A DNA stretch of 64,000 nucleotides. Source: Symsagittifera roscoffensis. Taxonomy: Eukaryota > Xenacoelomorpha > Acoela > Convolutidae. Position numbers and translations under genes: made by a program. The DNA lies in assembly GCF_963678635.1 (NCBI RefSeq), contig NC_087064.1, positions 53,154,684-53,218,683 of the forward strand, in the 5' to 3' direction. Of this stretch, positions 46,707 through 58,049 are shown one piece after another. The notes beneath the pieces were generated by a model. The model ran no database searches, was not told where the DNA came from, and saw nothing but the letters and a program-made list of their open reading frames with translations. The first letter of the stretch is position 1, and every line of letters begins with the position of its first letter.

Positions 46707-48425
46707 ATGGGCACTGCGAAGCCGTCCAGAAAGAAACAGCGCAAGTACAACAAGCGCTCTAATATTCAACTGAAAAAATACACAAAGGGCGAGGCTGTTC
46801 GATTCATAACCCGATCAGCTGCAATGCGTAAACTTCAAGTCTCTCTGAGAAGTTTCCGTCGGCTCTGTATTCTAAAGGGAATTTATCCAGTTCAACCACA
46901 AAACATTAAACAAGCCAATAAAGGAAACCCGACTAAGACTACATTTTATTTGCTGAAAGATGTCAAATTTTTGCAAAATGAACCACTGTTGCAGAAGTTT
47001 CACGAGCAGAGAATATTCGTAAAACGAATCAAGAAAGCAGTGGGTCGTCGCGAATATTCACAAGCAGAAGAGCTAGATGATAGGTTCCCTAAAGTAAAGT
47101 TGGACCATTTAGTGTTTGAAAGATACCCATCCTTCGAAATGGCGCTCAATGATGCGGATGACGCGTTATGTGCAATCTTTTTGTTCGCAACGTACCCGCC
47201 GAATGAAACGATATCGGCAAAATTAGTTCACATGTGTCAACGACTTGCAGCTGAGTTCTTTAATTACGTCATATATTCACGTAGTTTGAGAAAAGTTTTC
47301 ATATCGATTAAGGGGTATTACTACGAGGCAGAAATATTCGGCCAGAAGATTGTATGGCTACAACCACATCAGTTTACGCAACCAGTGCCTCGACTCGTAG
47401 ATTTCAGAGTAATGAGGACCTTTCTAGATTTCTACGTGTACCTTGTCGGTTTTATTAACTTCAGACTGTTCAACAGTATTAATTTGGTCTACCCGCCTAA
47501 ATTGACGAAATCTGATAAAGAGTTAGAGACTGAATACTTGATTGCATTCAACTCGCATTTGTGCAAGCTAGCCGAAGTCCAAAATACAGAAGAAGTTGAA
47601 TTGGATTTGTTTGAAGATACAAATGAAGCTATTAAACAGCAAAATGAGGAAATCGAAGAATTGAACACGTTCAAAAAGTTATTTGAAGGTTGCAAGTTTT
47701 TCATTTCACGTGAGGTACCTCGTGAGCAGTTTGCGTTTGTGATTCGCAGTTTCGGAGGCGAAGTTTCTTGGAGCGAAACCCAAGGTCTGGGATCTACATT
47801 CCCAGAATCGGATACAAAAATTACTCATCAGATAGTTGACAGAAATACCGTTTCTGATAGAAAACTGACCCGGTTTTATATCCAGCCTCAGTGGGTATTT
47901 GACTGCGTGAATGCGCGTAGTTTGATTCCGATGGAACCGTACTTCCCGGGAAAGACTCTCCCGCCCCATGTTTCGCCTTTCACTGCGGATGCCAGTAGAA
48001 ATGCGACATCGTATATCCCGGTAGAGAGCCAGTTGTTGGCGCGCAAGAAGGCAGCGGAGGATTTGAAAAATCCAGATAATGCGAAAGAAGAAAGTTCAGA
48101 TGAGGGCGTAAGTTCAGAAGATGAAGACGATGAAAATGAAGTTCCGACTAAACATGGCAAGAAAGAGGTCAAAAGTGCCTCTAGTGCTATCAAAAAGAAA
48201 CCGGTAACTCCTGGAAAGAAGGTAGAAAATAAAAAGGCCGATTTCCCGGAAACGCATGACGAGGAGTTGTTGGCGAAGCAGCTTCCAAAAAGAAGGCGAT
48301 ACTATTACAATGCTAGCAAGCGGCGTGAGCAGTCGATAGTTGACAAGGCCGACAATTTAGAAAAGAAAAGAAAAATTGTTGATGATGTAAAACGTCTGAG
48401 CCGAAAAGCTGCTGCTAGCAAATAA
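46707..48425 (+). CDS. PES1: Pescadillo homolog, ribosome biogenesis factor
   Basis: A 572-residue intronless ORF, close to the usual ~590-residue length. Residues ~30-280 match the Pescadillo N-terminal domain, including 'FRRLCILKGIYP', 'KLDHLVFERYP' and 'RKVFISIKGYYYEAE'. Residues ~322-413 form the BRCT domain ('REVPREQFAFVIRSFGGEVSW', split here as two motifs around 332-351) with the conserved Trp at 396 in 'PQWVFD'. An acidic stretch (~465-485) and a Lys/Arg-rich tail follow. Pescadillo, with BOP1 and WDR12, forms the PeBoW complex needed in the nucleolus for 28S/5.8S rRNA maturation and 60S assembly. The start at 46,707 is the first ATG after an acceptor-like site. An AATAAA overlaps the stop codon. 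OSTM1 begins about 230 bp downstream on the same strand, possibly in an operon. Orthology is clear; lack of introns is notable beside multi-exon neighbours but the frame is intact. Confidence 0.97.
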   Translation: MGTAKPSRKKQRKYNKRSNIQLKKYTKGEAVRFITRSAAMRKLQVSLRSFRRLCILKGIYPVQPQNIKQANKGNPTKTTFYLLKDVKFLQNEPLLQKFHEQRIFVKRIKKAVGRREYSQAEELDDRFPKVKLDHLVFERYPSFEMALNDADDALCAIFLFATYPPNETISAKLVHMCQRLAAEFFNYVIYSRSLRKVFISIKGYYYEAEIFGQKIVWLQPHQFTQPVPRLVDFRVMRTFLDFYVYLVGFINFRLFNSINLVYPPKLTKSDKELETEYLIAFNSHLCKLAEVQNTEEVELDLFEDTNEAIKQQNEEIEELNTFKKLFEGCKFFISREVPREQFAFVIRSFGGEVSWSETQGLGSTFPESDTKITHQIVDRNTVSDRKLTRFYIQPQWVFDCVNARSLIPMEPYFPGKTLPPHVSPFTADASRNATSYIPVESQLLARKKAAEDLKNPDNAKEESSDEGVSSEDEDDENEVPTKHGKKEVKSASSAIKKKPVTPGKKVENKKADFPETHDEELLAKQLPKRRRYYYNASKRREQSIVDKADNLEKKRKIVDDVKRLSRKAAASK

Positions 48426-48426
48426 A
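48421..48426 (+). terminator. Poly(A) signal overlapping the PES1 stop codon
   Basis: AATAAA at 48,421-48,426 overlaps the TAA stop at 48,423-48,425. If used, the 3' UTR would be very short, as is common for upstream genes in compact or operonic transcription units. No stronger signal is seen before OSTM1. Confidence 0.5.
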
Positions 48427-48644
48427 ATATCGTCTGAAAAAGTTTTCGCGACAACGCTTTGAGAAGATAAGTTTCCAGTGAAAAGTGTTCTTAAATAGAT
48501 CAGAAAATTAGTTCACTTCGAAAAGTTTCTGCTATAAATGCCATAAAATAGGTTAAATATAGCACTTGTCTATTTTCTATAGAGCTAGGTTAAATAGACG
48601 CAGATTTAGAGGGTTTATCATGAGCCAGTAGTCATTTCTTGTTA

Positions 48645-48652
48645 GATTTCAG
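48645..48652 (+). promoter_or_regulatory. Candidate trans-splice (or 5'-UTR) acceptor of OSTM1
   Basis: 'agatttcag' ends at 48,652, 4 nt before the ATG at 48,657. It lies only about 225 nt after the PES1 stop, too close for an ordinary promoter plus 5' exon unless the exon lies within PES1. Confidence 0.5.
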
Positions 48653-48656
48653 GTCA

Positions 48657-51600
48657 ATGTCTGGTCAATGGTTCTCCTTGACCATGTTTTCCAGGGTCCT
48701 TTTACTCATATCAATAGTGACGTCACCACTCTTTTCACACCCTTGTGAGCCAGACACAGACGATGACTCATTCGTGCACCCGGAAGACCAGTATGCCATG
48801 CTGGCTCCCGAGTGCTGCCAGTACCTCTCGGGTCTGTCTGAGACACTGAGTGCTTTCGTGGCTTGTACAGTGTGGAATGCCAAACCATTCCGAGTATGCC
48901 AAAAGTGCCTGAATGAATATCAGAATGTCACGAAGGCGTCAGACGCTCTTTATGACGTAAGAGGGGCCTTTGATTGGTTTAAATTTATAAGCTAGAATTT
49001 AAAGCGCAAAATCATCTTCCTTTTGATATATTTCTTTCTAGAACAAGAGCTTATCTATGGATTTCTTGGCGGTGGTAATCTATCTTTTTTCTAAAGTAAG
49101 GCGGCAAAAGTGATCAACAATAAGAGAGACCACAGAGTTGTCACTTTTTTAAATCCTTGTCTAGCCTAAAGTTTCATCTGTTTTTCTGTGAAAAATATGA
49201 TAAATTAATATGATTAGTGCTTTGGGGAGTTGAGGCATATTAGATGCTTCATGATTTTAAATGTTACGATTAGGACACCACAAACTACAACGGATCGACA
49301 TGTTCAGACCAGCTTCTTTCGTCAGACAAGGAAGCTGTCATCTACAAAGTATTGACAGACTCTCAGAAGATATGGTCCATCTCTCAGTGTGACAAGTGCT
49401 ACGACACTTCAACGAAAGGGTCCACCGTGATGTCAAATGACACCCAACACTTTTTTCATTTGACAAAGTTGGTCTTCAACTGCTTCTCGCTTGAAGAAGT
49501 AAGTTCTCTCAATAGTATGTCTTCATATGAGGTAATAATTTAAGTCTTTAGCTAGTTTTAACGCAGAATCGTGTTATAACCGAGTTCATTGCCTAGTTTT
49601 TTCTAGAATATTTAAAATCTGCCAACTCTATTAGATTAGTCTTAGCTCTGAAAATTACTGTTAAGTTGACCTTCGCACGTTTTCTTGGAAGTTTAAATTA
49701 TATCGATTCGAATCGAATTTTTTTCTGTGTTATTCAGGCGTATTCTATGGGCAGAAAAAAAATTGATGGATGAGTTGAACCCACCTGATACAAAAAGTTT
49801 ATTGCTGTCAAGATTTTGCCGTGTAATAGGATATCGTCTGAAAGCTCCTGAAACTCTAGAGCTGAATATGTTGTTAGCACTAATATACTTTTTTAACGTG
49901 CTGTGCCTGAATCATAAAAAAGTAAATATTTGCAACCCGAAGGGACTTTTGACTAGCCCTGGGATAATTTGCTTGTTTTTCGAAAGATTGCAGCTGGGAA
50001 AATAAATAGGCAATTGTCTAGTTGGTAAGGTTATTAGTTGAAGTTATCTGGGATGAGTTTGGCTGCTTTTAACTGGGCACGGCTTTAAAGTATTGACTGT
50101 TTAGCAAGAGGCCGGGAATGTGTGTAAGCAGTGCAAGCAGTTCTACCGCAACCTCAACACCTTCTACGCCTCACTGGGCAAGACTTCCTCCGACATATGC
50201 ATGGACATAGTCGAATCCGTAAGTGCATTCCTTTTTATTACCTACTGATATGTCAATTGTAATTTGTATCCGTTGAAGTAAATGTTAAAGTAGGACAGAA
50301 TAAAGTTTTTGTTTGCAATTTGTCAGCTTAAATACTTCAGGTGGTGATTTTTGAAATAAACAAATTGATATAGTTCTGTTGCTATAATTATTTTTCCAAT
50401 AGTGGCCTCAATTTATGATCCACCTTTTGAAATATGATGATCCGCTTTTAAACTTATCAGAAATAGTTTACGAAATGCAAATTTTTTTCTCCATTAGTTA
50501 CGTGATATTCACTGGTAAAAATCTTAAATACCATTAATTCACCAGGGAACGTTTTTGAGGGGAAATGAGAGTAAGGTTTGTTTTGGTTGCAGATGAATAA
50601 TACAAGACAGGCGTGGAGTAGCACCTTCAACTGTCTGGTTCAGTATGAGGACACATTGGCAGTGGCCTTCACCCTCGCCTGCATCTGTCTGCTGCCCATC
50701 TTCCTCTACGGGGGCACTGCCATCCTGGAGACCAAGTACCAGAACGAAGTTTTGAAACGTGAGTTCAAGGCTACTTTTTAAAATTCCATTGAGCGCTATT
50801 TAAATCGATAAATGATCTTGGAAATCGACCATGACCGGACCTTTGCGTCCCAGACAATGGTATTCCATACAAAACTGTCCAAAAGGCTAAAAACTGGGCA
50901 GAAAAAGGTGCCTAAAAAGGTGTCGCGTAAGTTCCAAAATTTATTATCGGTCCCATAAGACCCAAAATAAATAATCAGTCTCATAAGTTTCAAAATAAAT
51001 AATCAGTCCCTTAAGTCCCAAAACAAGTTTTTTATACATTTTATTGCACAAATCTGCCATAGTGAGCTAACAGTTTTTAATATCACGATTTCCGAGGCTC
51101 AGAGAGTTTTTAGCGCCTGCACTTTTTCATTGAAAAGTCGCAATTTTGGGTTTTGTTTAGGCACTGGATGTCCGATACGAATAAGTTCTAGCTGATTGTC
51201 GACAATTTTTTCTTGTTGTTTCAAAAATTGGATTGCCAGACACAAACTTGGCGAATTTCGTTGAATTTTTCGATTCCATACACTATTCCAGCCTGCGCAA
51301 AAATTTGTAGTCCTTAGTCGTGCTGGCCTATGCATAACATTCCACATTTTTGGGGCAAAAGTCAAAATCCAGGTTTTGTGAAAATATCGAAAGAATTTTG
51401 TCATTTCTGGGTACTGCGAAATTTTTTGTTTAACATCAGGTTCCTTAAACAGCTGGATAAACATGGGCAAACTCTGCTCTTCTGGCAAATATGACGAAGC
51501 CATAAGCATTCTTACAATTTTTTTCAGCCCAGGGTCTTGAATTTTTAAACCAAGTTCAGTCAAATGCCTAAATATTGAGTAAAATGGAAATAGCATACCT

Positions 51601-54600
51601 GATCCTCGGTTCTATGCTGATAGAATTAAATCTGATTCCAGTGCTGATATTACCCCCCTTTCATAGTCTGTCATGATTTGCGGGGGCACCCATTTGTGCC
51701 CAGTGAGACGATGAATTTTTTTGGAAATCATTTTGAAAATTTTTCGGTACTGGCAAACCGATTTTCCGCTAAGAAGGCCAAAAACTATTGAAAGACAACG
51801 TTCTTCATACAGACCGTGTAGCACATACAATTGTTCAAACGGTTGGGGGCACGCCTTAAAAGTTCCATCGGCAAATATGGCCTCTGAGTTGAACAATAAT
51901 GTCAAGTTTTTATCGGGTGCGAAGATCGTAGCACCGCAATCTACGTCGTTAGCCAGTAAGAACCGCTCTTTTTAAGAGTTAGGCGCCATTTTCCGGTCAT
52001 AGAAACTTCTGACATATTTGTTGATGTTGGAGGCACTTTTTTGGCCCGAGCTCGATAAAGACTTGATTTAATCGATCCGAAGTCGGGTACGACGGACGTA
52101 CTCTGCTTGAGGGCATTGTCGTATATATTTCTTAAGAGGTTTGTCGGATCGCGTTTGGTATCTCTCTTAAATTTTTGCCGAAAGTTTTCTATAGATATAT
52201 ATATATATATATATATATCAGTTTTGTCATCGTTATGATTGTGTTCTCCAGGAAATTTTTTGATCTCTTTGAAATTTGTCGATGTAACCATAGGAACCAA
52301 AGCATTTCAAGTAAATGGTTTTCGAAGTTTTAGAACTGATATTATTTCGATAATTTTCAAATATTATGATTTTACCTCTTTTGAGAATATTAACTGAATT
52401 TGGTTTTCCATTTGATTTTATGATGTGGTTAATTATTCCCATAGGTTCCAATATCCATAGGTTCCAAGATAAAAAATCAGTCGCATAAGTTTCAAAATTT
52501 ATCTTCTTGAATTCTGATTGGTTGAAATTTGAGCCAACGAATTAATGGATTGATTGTTTACTGTTCAACCAGCATAAACTCGAGCTGCAGAATAGTGACC
52601 ACCGCAGCCGCGCCAACGTGTTGCGAGCTTGCCACTAAAGGGAAGGACGAAATTAAGAGCCGTTTATCGCCGCGAAGCAGCGACGCGCGCCCACCGGTGA
52701 CCTTAAACCGAGACTCGGCTAATTAGTCCTTTGACCAATTGAAAAGATTTGGAATTTATGCGATTGCTTATTTATTTTGGAACTTATGGAACTGATTTTT
52801 CATTTTGTAACCTATGAATATGAATACGCACCTATGATGTAAATAACCTATATTAATTACATTTGGTAACAATATAAGTTTGACCTTTTTGGTTTATAAT
52901 GTAAGCTGTACGTCGAGTTTAATGCATACTTAATTATTAAGACAAAAAAAATACGTCCCCAATCGGGAGTCGATCCGACGGCCTACCGCCTTTTGAGCGT
53001 ATATGCTTCCTCCAAACTAACTCTCCATGTTGGAACTTGTGCGACTGGCTATTTATTTTGGGACTTATGCGACCGATTTTTTATTTTGGGAGCTATGAAC
53101 ATTGGGACTTCACCGCAGACAAAACATCCTGTCATTTGTGGTCCAAAAATGTTAAGCTTCAAATGGTGGTGTTTTTGTCAGCCCATGAAGATATCACTTG
53201 GTGGATATGCCTCGGCAATCAAAGATAACCTAAATTTGAATAAAATTACAGGATCAAACTGTGACAGTTTTGTCTCGGACAGAAATGGCTTGGAACATTT
53301 CATTTTTTTGGAATATTTTGTCTGGGACACAATTGTCCGTGACACAAACTTCAATGAAACAAATCGATATTAAGACTGAGTCTTTTTATTCAAGTATTTA
53401 ATGAGACAGCGGGATACCCTCGCTGCTCAATTCTTGAATAAACATTTTCTTTAAGCATACTCAATATATTTGACTAAGTGTCAATTCACGCAGTGAACAC
53501 ACTGATATAGAATGATGATTTTTTTCAGGAAGCCCTAAGATGTGTTCACGCTCAAATATGATTTTGAGCGGGTTGACTTCTGGTTTTTTTAGGTTCAATT
53601 GATCTCCTTTAAAAAGAAAGCAAAGTCTACTATCGGACAGCAAAAGTGTAAAGGTCATGAAAAACATGAATGACTTCTAGTTTCAAAATTAACTTATATT
53701 TTCTGAATGTAACAACGTTATGAAAAAAAATTTCTGCAAAATTGGTAAGCTGAACAATGTTCAAAGATTTTCAATCAACTTCGGTTTCCTTGTTCTTTTA
53801 GTTTTTTCTGTCTGTTGACTATTTTTGTTTGATAAACTACCTCGATTTGTGTTGCTACCCCTGATTCAGTCTCGAAATCAGCGTATTGACATATTATGGT
53901 GTTTTATACAATCTGACTATCGTATATTTCGACTTTCGTTAGAAACGCATTATGGCACATCAAAACCCTAACTCACTTACAGCAATTCGTCAACTATTTT
54001 CAGATTGTTTTTGCTGTTCGATTAAAACTTGATTGGATTTTATAAAACACTCTGTTGGACTTGAACCGTCCCTAATATTAATCAACTTAGGCAGTACGCA
54101 ATGGAAAAATTCTTTTCTAACAAAAATTATTTGCCTAATATGGGTTTCGTATAATCGTATTTATTATTAAGAGTAATGAACGCAGTGAGTACTCTTTTAT
54201 AGGTGTTGATGATTTTTTTCAGGAAAAGCATTAAAGTTTGTTCTCGCTCAATTTTGATTTTTCGCGGTTTTCTGTGCATTTCCATTGATTCACATTATGT
54301 CGAAACAGAGTGTGACAGATTAGTTATACTACTGCTGAATGTTTTTTTTTATGAGACGGGTATAATAGTGAGTTTGTAGTAGAGAAATGTTCCTCTAAAA
54401 TTTGTATTAGTGTAAACGATTAATTCCATGGGCCTAAAGCCAAATGATTCATTTTATGAGCTTCATTTTGTTTCAGCCAAATGATTTTGAGCTTCAGCCA
54501 AATGATTCATTTTATTCAAAGCTAAAACGTGTCTCAAGTCATCATCAGTCAATTATGCCTCAAGATAACTTACTATTTGAATTCATGATTCCAGGGAAGA

Positions 54601-54842
54601 GTAATATGTACGAGGAGATAGGCGGGCACTCTCATGGCTCGTCGGACAACCAAGCCTACTCGCCCTCCTACGAATACATGGACTCGGCCTACTCTGAGGA
54701 GAACCCCCACGTGTTACCCGTGAACACAATACCACCTCTGGACCGTCCCGGACCATCTCGTGGTATGCTGGACGACTCCAGTGGGAATACGAGGTCTCTA
54801 ATTGATATCAACGAACAGTCATCATTAAATCAGACCACTTAG
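48657..54842 (+). CDS. OSTM1: Osteopetrosis-associated transmembrane protein 1 homolog (ClC-7 beta subunit), five exons
   Basis: Exons 48,657-48,956; 49,274-49,498; 50,111-50,218; 50,593-50,758; 54,595-54,842 splice in phase to 1,047 nt (348 residues, family ~330). A hydrophobic signal segment ('VLLLISIVTSPLFS', ~13-27) is followed by a Cys-rich luminal domain with CxxC-type pairs (FRVCQKC, QCDKC, VCKQC) and sequons NVT, NGS, NDT and NNT. The motif 'ARQAWSSTFNC'-like segment here reads RQAWSSTFNC just before a single transmembrane helix (~233-255). A ~93-residue cytosolic tail with YSPS and YEYM follows. In animals OSTM1 is the highly glycosylated accessory subunit of the lysosomal Cl-/H+ exchanger ClC-7, needed for its stability and for osteoclast and neuron lysosomes. 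Exons are distinctly more GC-rich than the introns. Intron 4 (3.8 kb) contains an antisense MULE transposon. PES1 lies just upstream. Confidence 0.92.
49499..50110 (+). other. Intron 2 of OSTM1
   Basis: Donor 'gtaagt', acceptor 'ttagcaagag'. It contains an open frame of about 90 codons (49,739-50,005) preceded by a fair acceptor 'gttattcag'. That frame has no resemblance to OSTM1 and no good donor in register, so I treat it as intronic. Introns 1 (48,957-49,273) and 3 (50,219-50,592) show nothing further. Confidence 0.55.
51099..52451 (-). pseudogene. Broken FLYWCH-MULE transposase gene
   Basis: Read on the - strand: a FLYWCH-type zinc finger (52,451-52,230, ending 'GEHNHND'), then a linker with 'PDFGSIKSSLYRARAKKVPP' (~52,080), then the MULE DDE core. 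The core has 'FADGTFKACPQPFEQLYVLHG' landmarks around 51,878-51,815 (first Asp in DGTF), 'QIMTDYERG' (~51,660) and 'CYFHFTQ' (~51,590). The C-terminal half shows 'ASSYLPEEQSL', 'HKTWI' and 'TTNFCAGWNSVWN'. At least two frameshifts (about 51,955 and 51,590) and a stop near 51,612 break the frame, so no complete transposase is made. A (TA)n run near 52,192-52,218 interrupts the region. Confidence 0.85.
52192..52218. repeat. (TA)n microsatellite
   Basis: About 13 TA dinucleotides inside the broken transposase. It reads in frame as alternating Ile and Tyr on the - strand, so it need not have shifted the frame. Confidence 0.9.
52951..53032 (-). ncRNA. tRNA-like remnant in the transposon end
   Basis: On the - strand the block contains 'ggatcgactcc' (52,966-52,976), close to a tRNA B box. 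Upstream on that strand is an A-box-like 'tagtttggagg' and anticodon-region-like 'acgctcaaaaggcggtagg'. The acceptor stem is not closed and the T stem is one base short, so it is a decayed tRNA or tRNA-derived SINE within the MULE inverted end. Confidence 0.3.
53490..53690. repeat. Dispersed repeat family 3, copy in OSTM1 intron 4
   Basis: Landmarks in order: 'gatttttttcagga', 'tgttcacgctcaaat', 'atgattttgagcgg', a Lys-codon-like A-run block 'tcctttaaaaagaaagcaaa' and 'actatcggacagcaaaa'. Matching copies are at about 54,180-54,340, 55,630-55,720 and 58,230-58,450. Confidence 0.6.
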
Positions 54843-57800
54843 AGATACGATGGCAGTTGGGATTCAGTTATCTATTCCTAATCTATTTTTCTTCTAAATC
54901 CGCCCATCTTTTTTTTATTTAGCGCTGAAAGTCTGAATAAGTTTTTTCATTCATCAATTAAAAAACAAAAGTGCGAACTGTGAAAAAAATCAACAGATGT
55001 ATTTAATAGTTTATTGTATTGAATGGTTGGCGTATTTTCAAGAAGGGAACAAAATATTGCTCCAATATCATAACTTATTCTCTTGTTGAGATAATTTTTC
55101 TGCCGTTTATTTTCTGGATTTAAACGTATTTTTTCCGCTGTCATGCGATTTATGTTATTGACTATTGTAGTTACTTAGGTTGAGTACACATGTTAGCTCA
55201 AACTTCTTGCAGGTTTTTCATCTGAGTTTATAAAAGAAGAGGTGCTATATTTTCAAATGAAATTTTATACTATCTCCAAATTTATTGTTACCTAAATGCT
55301 GTTTTACGAGTCAGAGAGATTGTCCTTTTTCCTTAGGTTTATGAGAATTTAAGTGTTTGCAACGTTTTTGTTGACATCGAATCTTGACAAAAGCACAAAA
55401 TATTCGCTTGCGTATTGTCAAAGCTATTGATTGCTAAGGCGCAGGTCCAAACTGTTGTGCTGACTTACGGTGAGACAAAAAGTATTCCCACAAGAGGCTT
55501 GTTGTAAGGTCTATGAGGTATGCTGCTCCATCAGATAGTCGTGATATTGTTTCGAGAACTAAATTTATAGGAATCATGCGCAAGTGAATTATGTCTTGTG
55601 AAAACAACCATCTGTGAAATATCGATTTAGGTTGGGTGCTTTTCGTTCGTTTTCTTCTTCAGGGAAGTTTTCATGCTCAAATTGATATTTTTTGCGGTTT
55701 GATTTTTTAAATTTTTGAATTGTTTTCAAGTTACTTCAAACTCAATAGCCAAATTGCGCTTTTCAGTATTTCAAGTGCAAATGACGAGAAGAAAGGTGAT
55801 TGGCATTTGATTTCAAAAATTGATGTTGTTTTTCAGAATCGCCAGCGGAATAAAATAAATGCATTGATCTACTTTTATCTTATGTTTTCTATTTTTTATT
55901 TGAAACTCAGAATTGAAAAATGTCACGACAATAAAAAACATTTAATTCAAAGACGTTTTGCAATTGTATTTTTGTTTTGTTAATAGATTTTTGTCGGGTG
56001 TTAAGTGAGAGTTGAATGTAGTTTTTCAGAAAAATTTGATAGCTCTCAATTCATTTTAGTTTGCTGTAAGGAAGGCAATTGCATTCCATTTACAAAATTG
56101 GAAGTGGGGCGAAACACGTGAAGGACTTGAAGGTTGAAAAGTGGGTTTCAATTTTTCGTTGCAATTTAAAGATTTTCTATTATTCATTTTGAGTTTCAAA
56201 AGTTTCAGACTTCGAGTTTCAATATTTTTTAAGCTGGATTTTGGCGACTCAGCAGACATCTGCCCGAGTTTTTTCGTCTTGGTTAACGCGTTGTAAGTTT
56301 TGTGTTGATATTAACTCATTGCCAGAATTTGTTTTGCGATTGTCTTTTCCTGGAAATGAACTTCGCTCAATCAAATGTATAAAGGATTTGTTGTATCTCA
56401 TTTTTGTTTTAATTTTTTCATACTATTTTTTGACTACATGGCTTCGCGTCTGTGTTGTAAACTTTTAATTAATTTTCGATACTTCCAGATTTGGTCAGAA
56501 CCCAATTGAATTCTGTTCTTTCGGTTAGCCCGGGTAATATATAGGTCGCTATTTTGTGTCAGAATTACCGGAAGATCTTAATAATAGAAGTGCTGAAAGG
56601 TCATGGCACAGATTGTTCTTGCGCTGTGATCAAGTGTCGTTGTTATTGGTGTTATTGCAAGTGTTGTTCATTGTAGTTTCAGAGGGACTCAAAAGTTCAT
56701 TTTTTCAGAAAATCATTTTTTTCGGCTTCGTAAGTTTTCTTTCGTTTTTAATTTAATATTCATAGGCTTTGCTTGACCTGTTTCTTTAGACTGAACTTTA
56801 ATCGAGACATAAAAGAATTTGGTAGGCCCGTTTTTTTCAACATTAAAAAAATTTCGATAATGAAAACCACTTTTAAGTTTTTAAGTTTGTGTTGTATCAC
56901 AGATTGTTCGGCATGGTTACCGCGTTGTAAGTTTTGTTTTGATATTAATTCAACGATTTTTTTGGATTGGCTCAGTGGCCTTATTTCTCATCTTTTATGA
57001 GGAAATTGGGTTTTTGTCATGTGTGTTTCAGGAGGGGGAAAGGGCGTTGAAATTTATAATTTGCAGAGCCTTATAGCTCCAAGTTTTTTATTACATTTTT
57101 TTTGTTTTCCTCGGGCGTTTACTTAACTGCTGTTGATGTAGTTACCGTTCAATAAATGTTTGTGAATACTAGTTTAACACGGGTGGTTGTGTTGCTGGAC
57201 GTGTTTTCCTCAAATTAAACTTATTCATGAAAAAAAATTTAATGACAATATTTATTTTTTGAGGTAGTTTTCATTTTAGAGGTGGAAGTGGTTCTCATTT
57301 TTTTTCTGCTAGCTTGCATCGTTAAGTTTGTTTGATATCGCAAATGGCGCGAAACTGGGATTTGCTTCTGTCTTGAAATACCTTTTGCCTTTTTTGGCTC
57401 GTGTTTGCGAAGAGTAGTTTCGTTTCTGTTTTAAATTTTTCTATTCTGATGACAGAACGGAAGAAAGTCTACTGACGGGCGAGTTCATTACAAATTTAAC
57501 GAGCTTTCGCTTTAATACTTCGCGGAGAAAAAATGATTCTACAAAGTTATCACCCGATTTGCTTTAGTGTCTTGTTTTCCAATCTATGGAAAAGACAGAA
57601 TTGAAACAGAACGAATGTGAGTGGAAGATAAATTCTTCTTTATAAGGGCATTCAAGTTTGAATGCCTAGAGAATCTCCCTGCACTTTTGAGGCATCAAAG
57701 GCCATCCTGTTAAAGCGAATCGCTGAGAGAAAGAAGGGAATGACCATCAAGTATTTCAGCTGGGTCAGTGGCGCGCAGCGTATTTGTTTTGGAATTTGAC

Positions 57801-58049
57801 GTCAGCTGATCAATTGGAATCCCGATCAAATACCTATTTTTTCTTGCTTTTTTACTGGTAGTTCAATTTTGTCGAAGAAATCAAAAAAATTTTTTTGTAA
57901 TAATTGTAACGGTTTGTGGTAATGTAAGGTGACCGCGGTTGGAATATTCTGTGTTAAGTCCGCAGGCACAATCTTACTTGTTTATTTAAAATTTTGATCA
58001 AATTATTTAGTTTTGATGGGAAACAAGACGAAAAATTTACATTTTTTCA
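54843..58049. other. Intergenic region between OSTM1 and YIF1
   Basis: About 3.2 kb with no recognisable gene. Contents: a family-3 repeat piece (55,630-55,720); two related segments with 'ccgcgttgtaagtttt' or 'aacgcgttgtaagttttg' near 56,280 and 56,920; a hairpin copy at 57,407-57,423. AATAAA motifs at about 55,849 and 55,930 are too far from the OSTM1 stop to assign. Small open frames here look like chance. Confidence 0.5.

Larger units (their letters stand above)
50831..53346 (-). mobile_element. Degenerate MULE-type DNA transposon with FLYWCH zinc finger
   Basis: The outer ends are inverted repeats: 'gtcccagacaatggtattcc' at 50,849-50,868 faces a complement at about 53,307-53,326 (18-20 bp, few mismatches). 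Inner ends hold tandem ~28-bp subrepeats of the type 'ataaataatcagtc.cataag', forward at 50,930-51,027 and inverted at 52,455-52,500 and 52,770-53,100. The coding core lies on the - strand. MULE transposons move by a DDE transposase and typically have long inverted ends. The element is about 2.5 kb and lies entirely within OSTM1 intron 4. Confidence 0.8.
50759..54594 (+). other. Intron 4 of OSTM1, hosting a transposon
   Basis: Donor 'gtgagt' after 50,758, acceptor 'gattccag' ending 54,594, phase 1. It contains the MULE element (50,831-53,346) and two copies of dispersed repeat family 3 (about 53,490-53,690 and 54,180-54,340). Just before the last exon a ~15-nt phrase 'agccaaatgattca' is repeated at about 54,438-54,505. 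Confidence 0.75.

Noticed and set aside
47489-48193. Antisense ORFs over PES1
   Set aside because: They are shadows of the strongly conserved PES1 frame.
49739-50005. Extra exon or gene in OSTM1 intron 2
   Set aside because: It has a plausible acceptor but no matching donor or similarity, and OSTM1 exons 2 and 3 join in phase without it.
52529-52726. GC-rich + strand ORF within the MULE element
   Set aside because: It lies between the inverted ends and the transposase start, is short, has no recognisable domain, and sits in non-coding transposon sequence.
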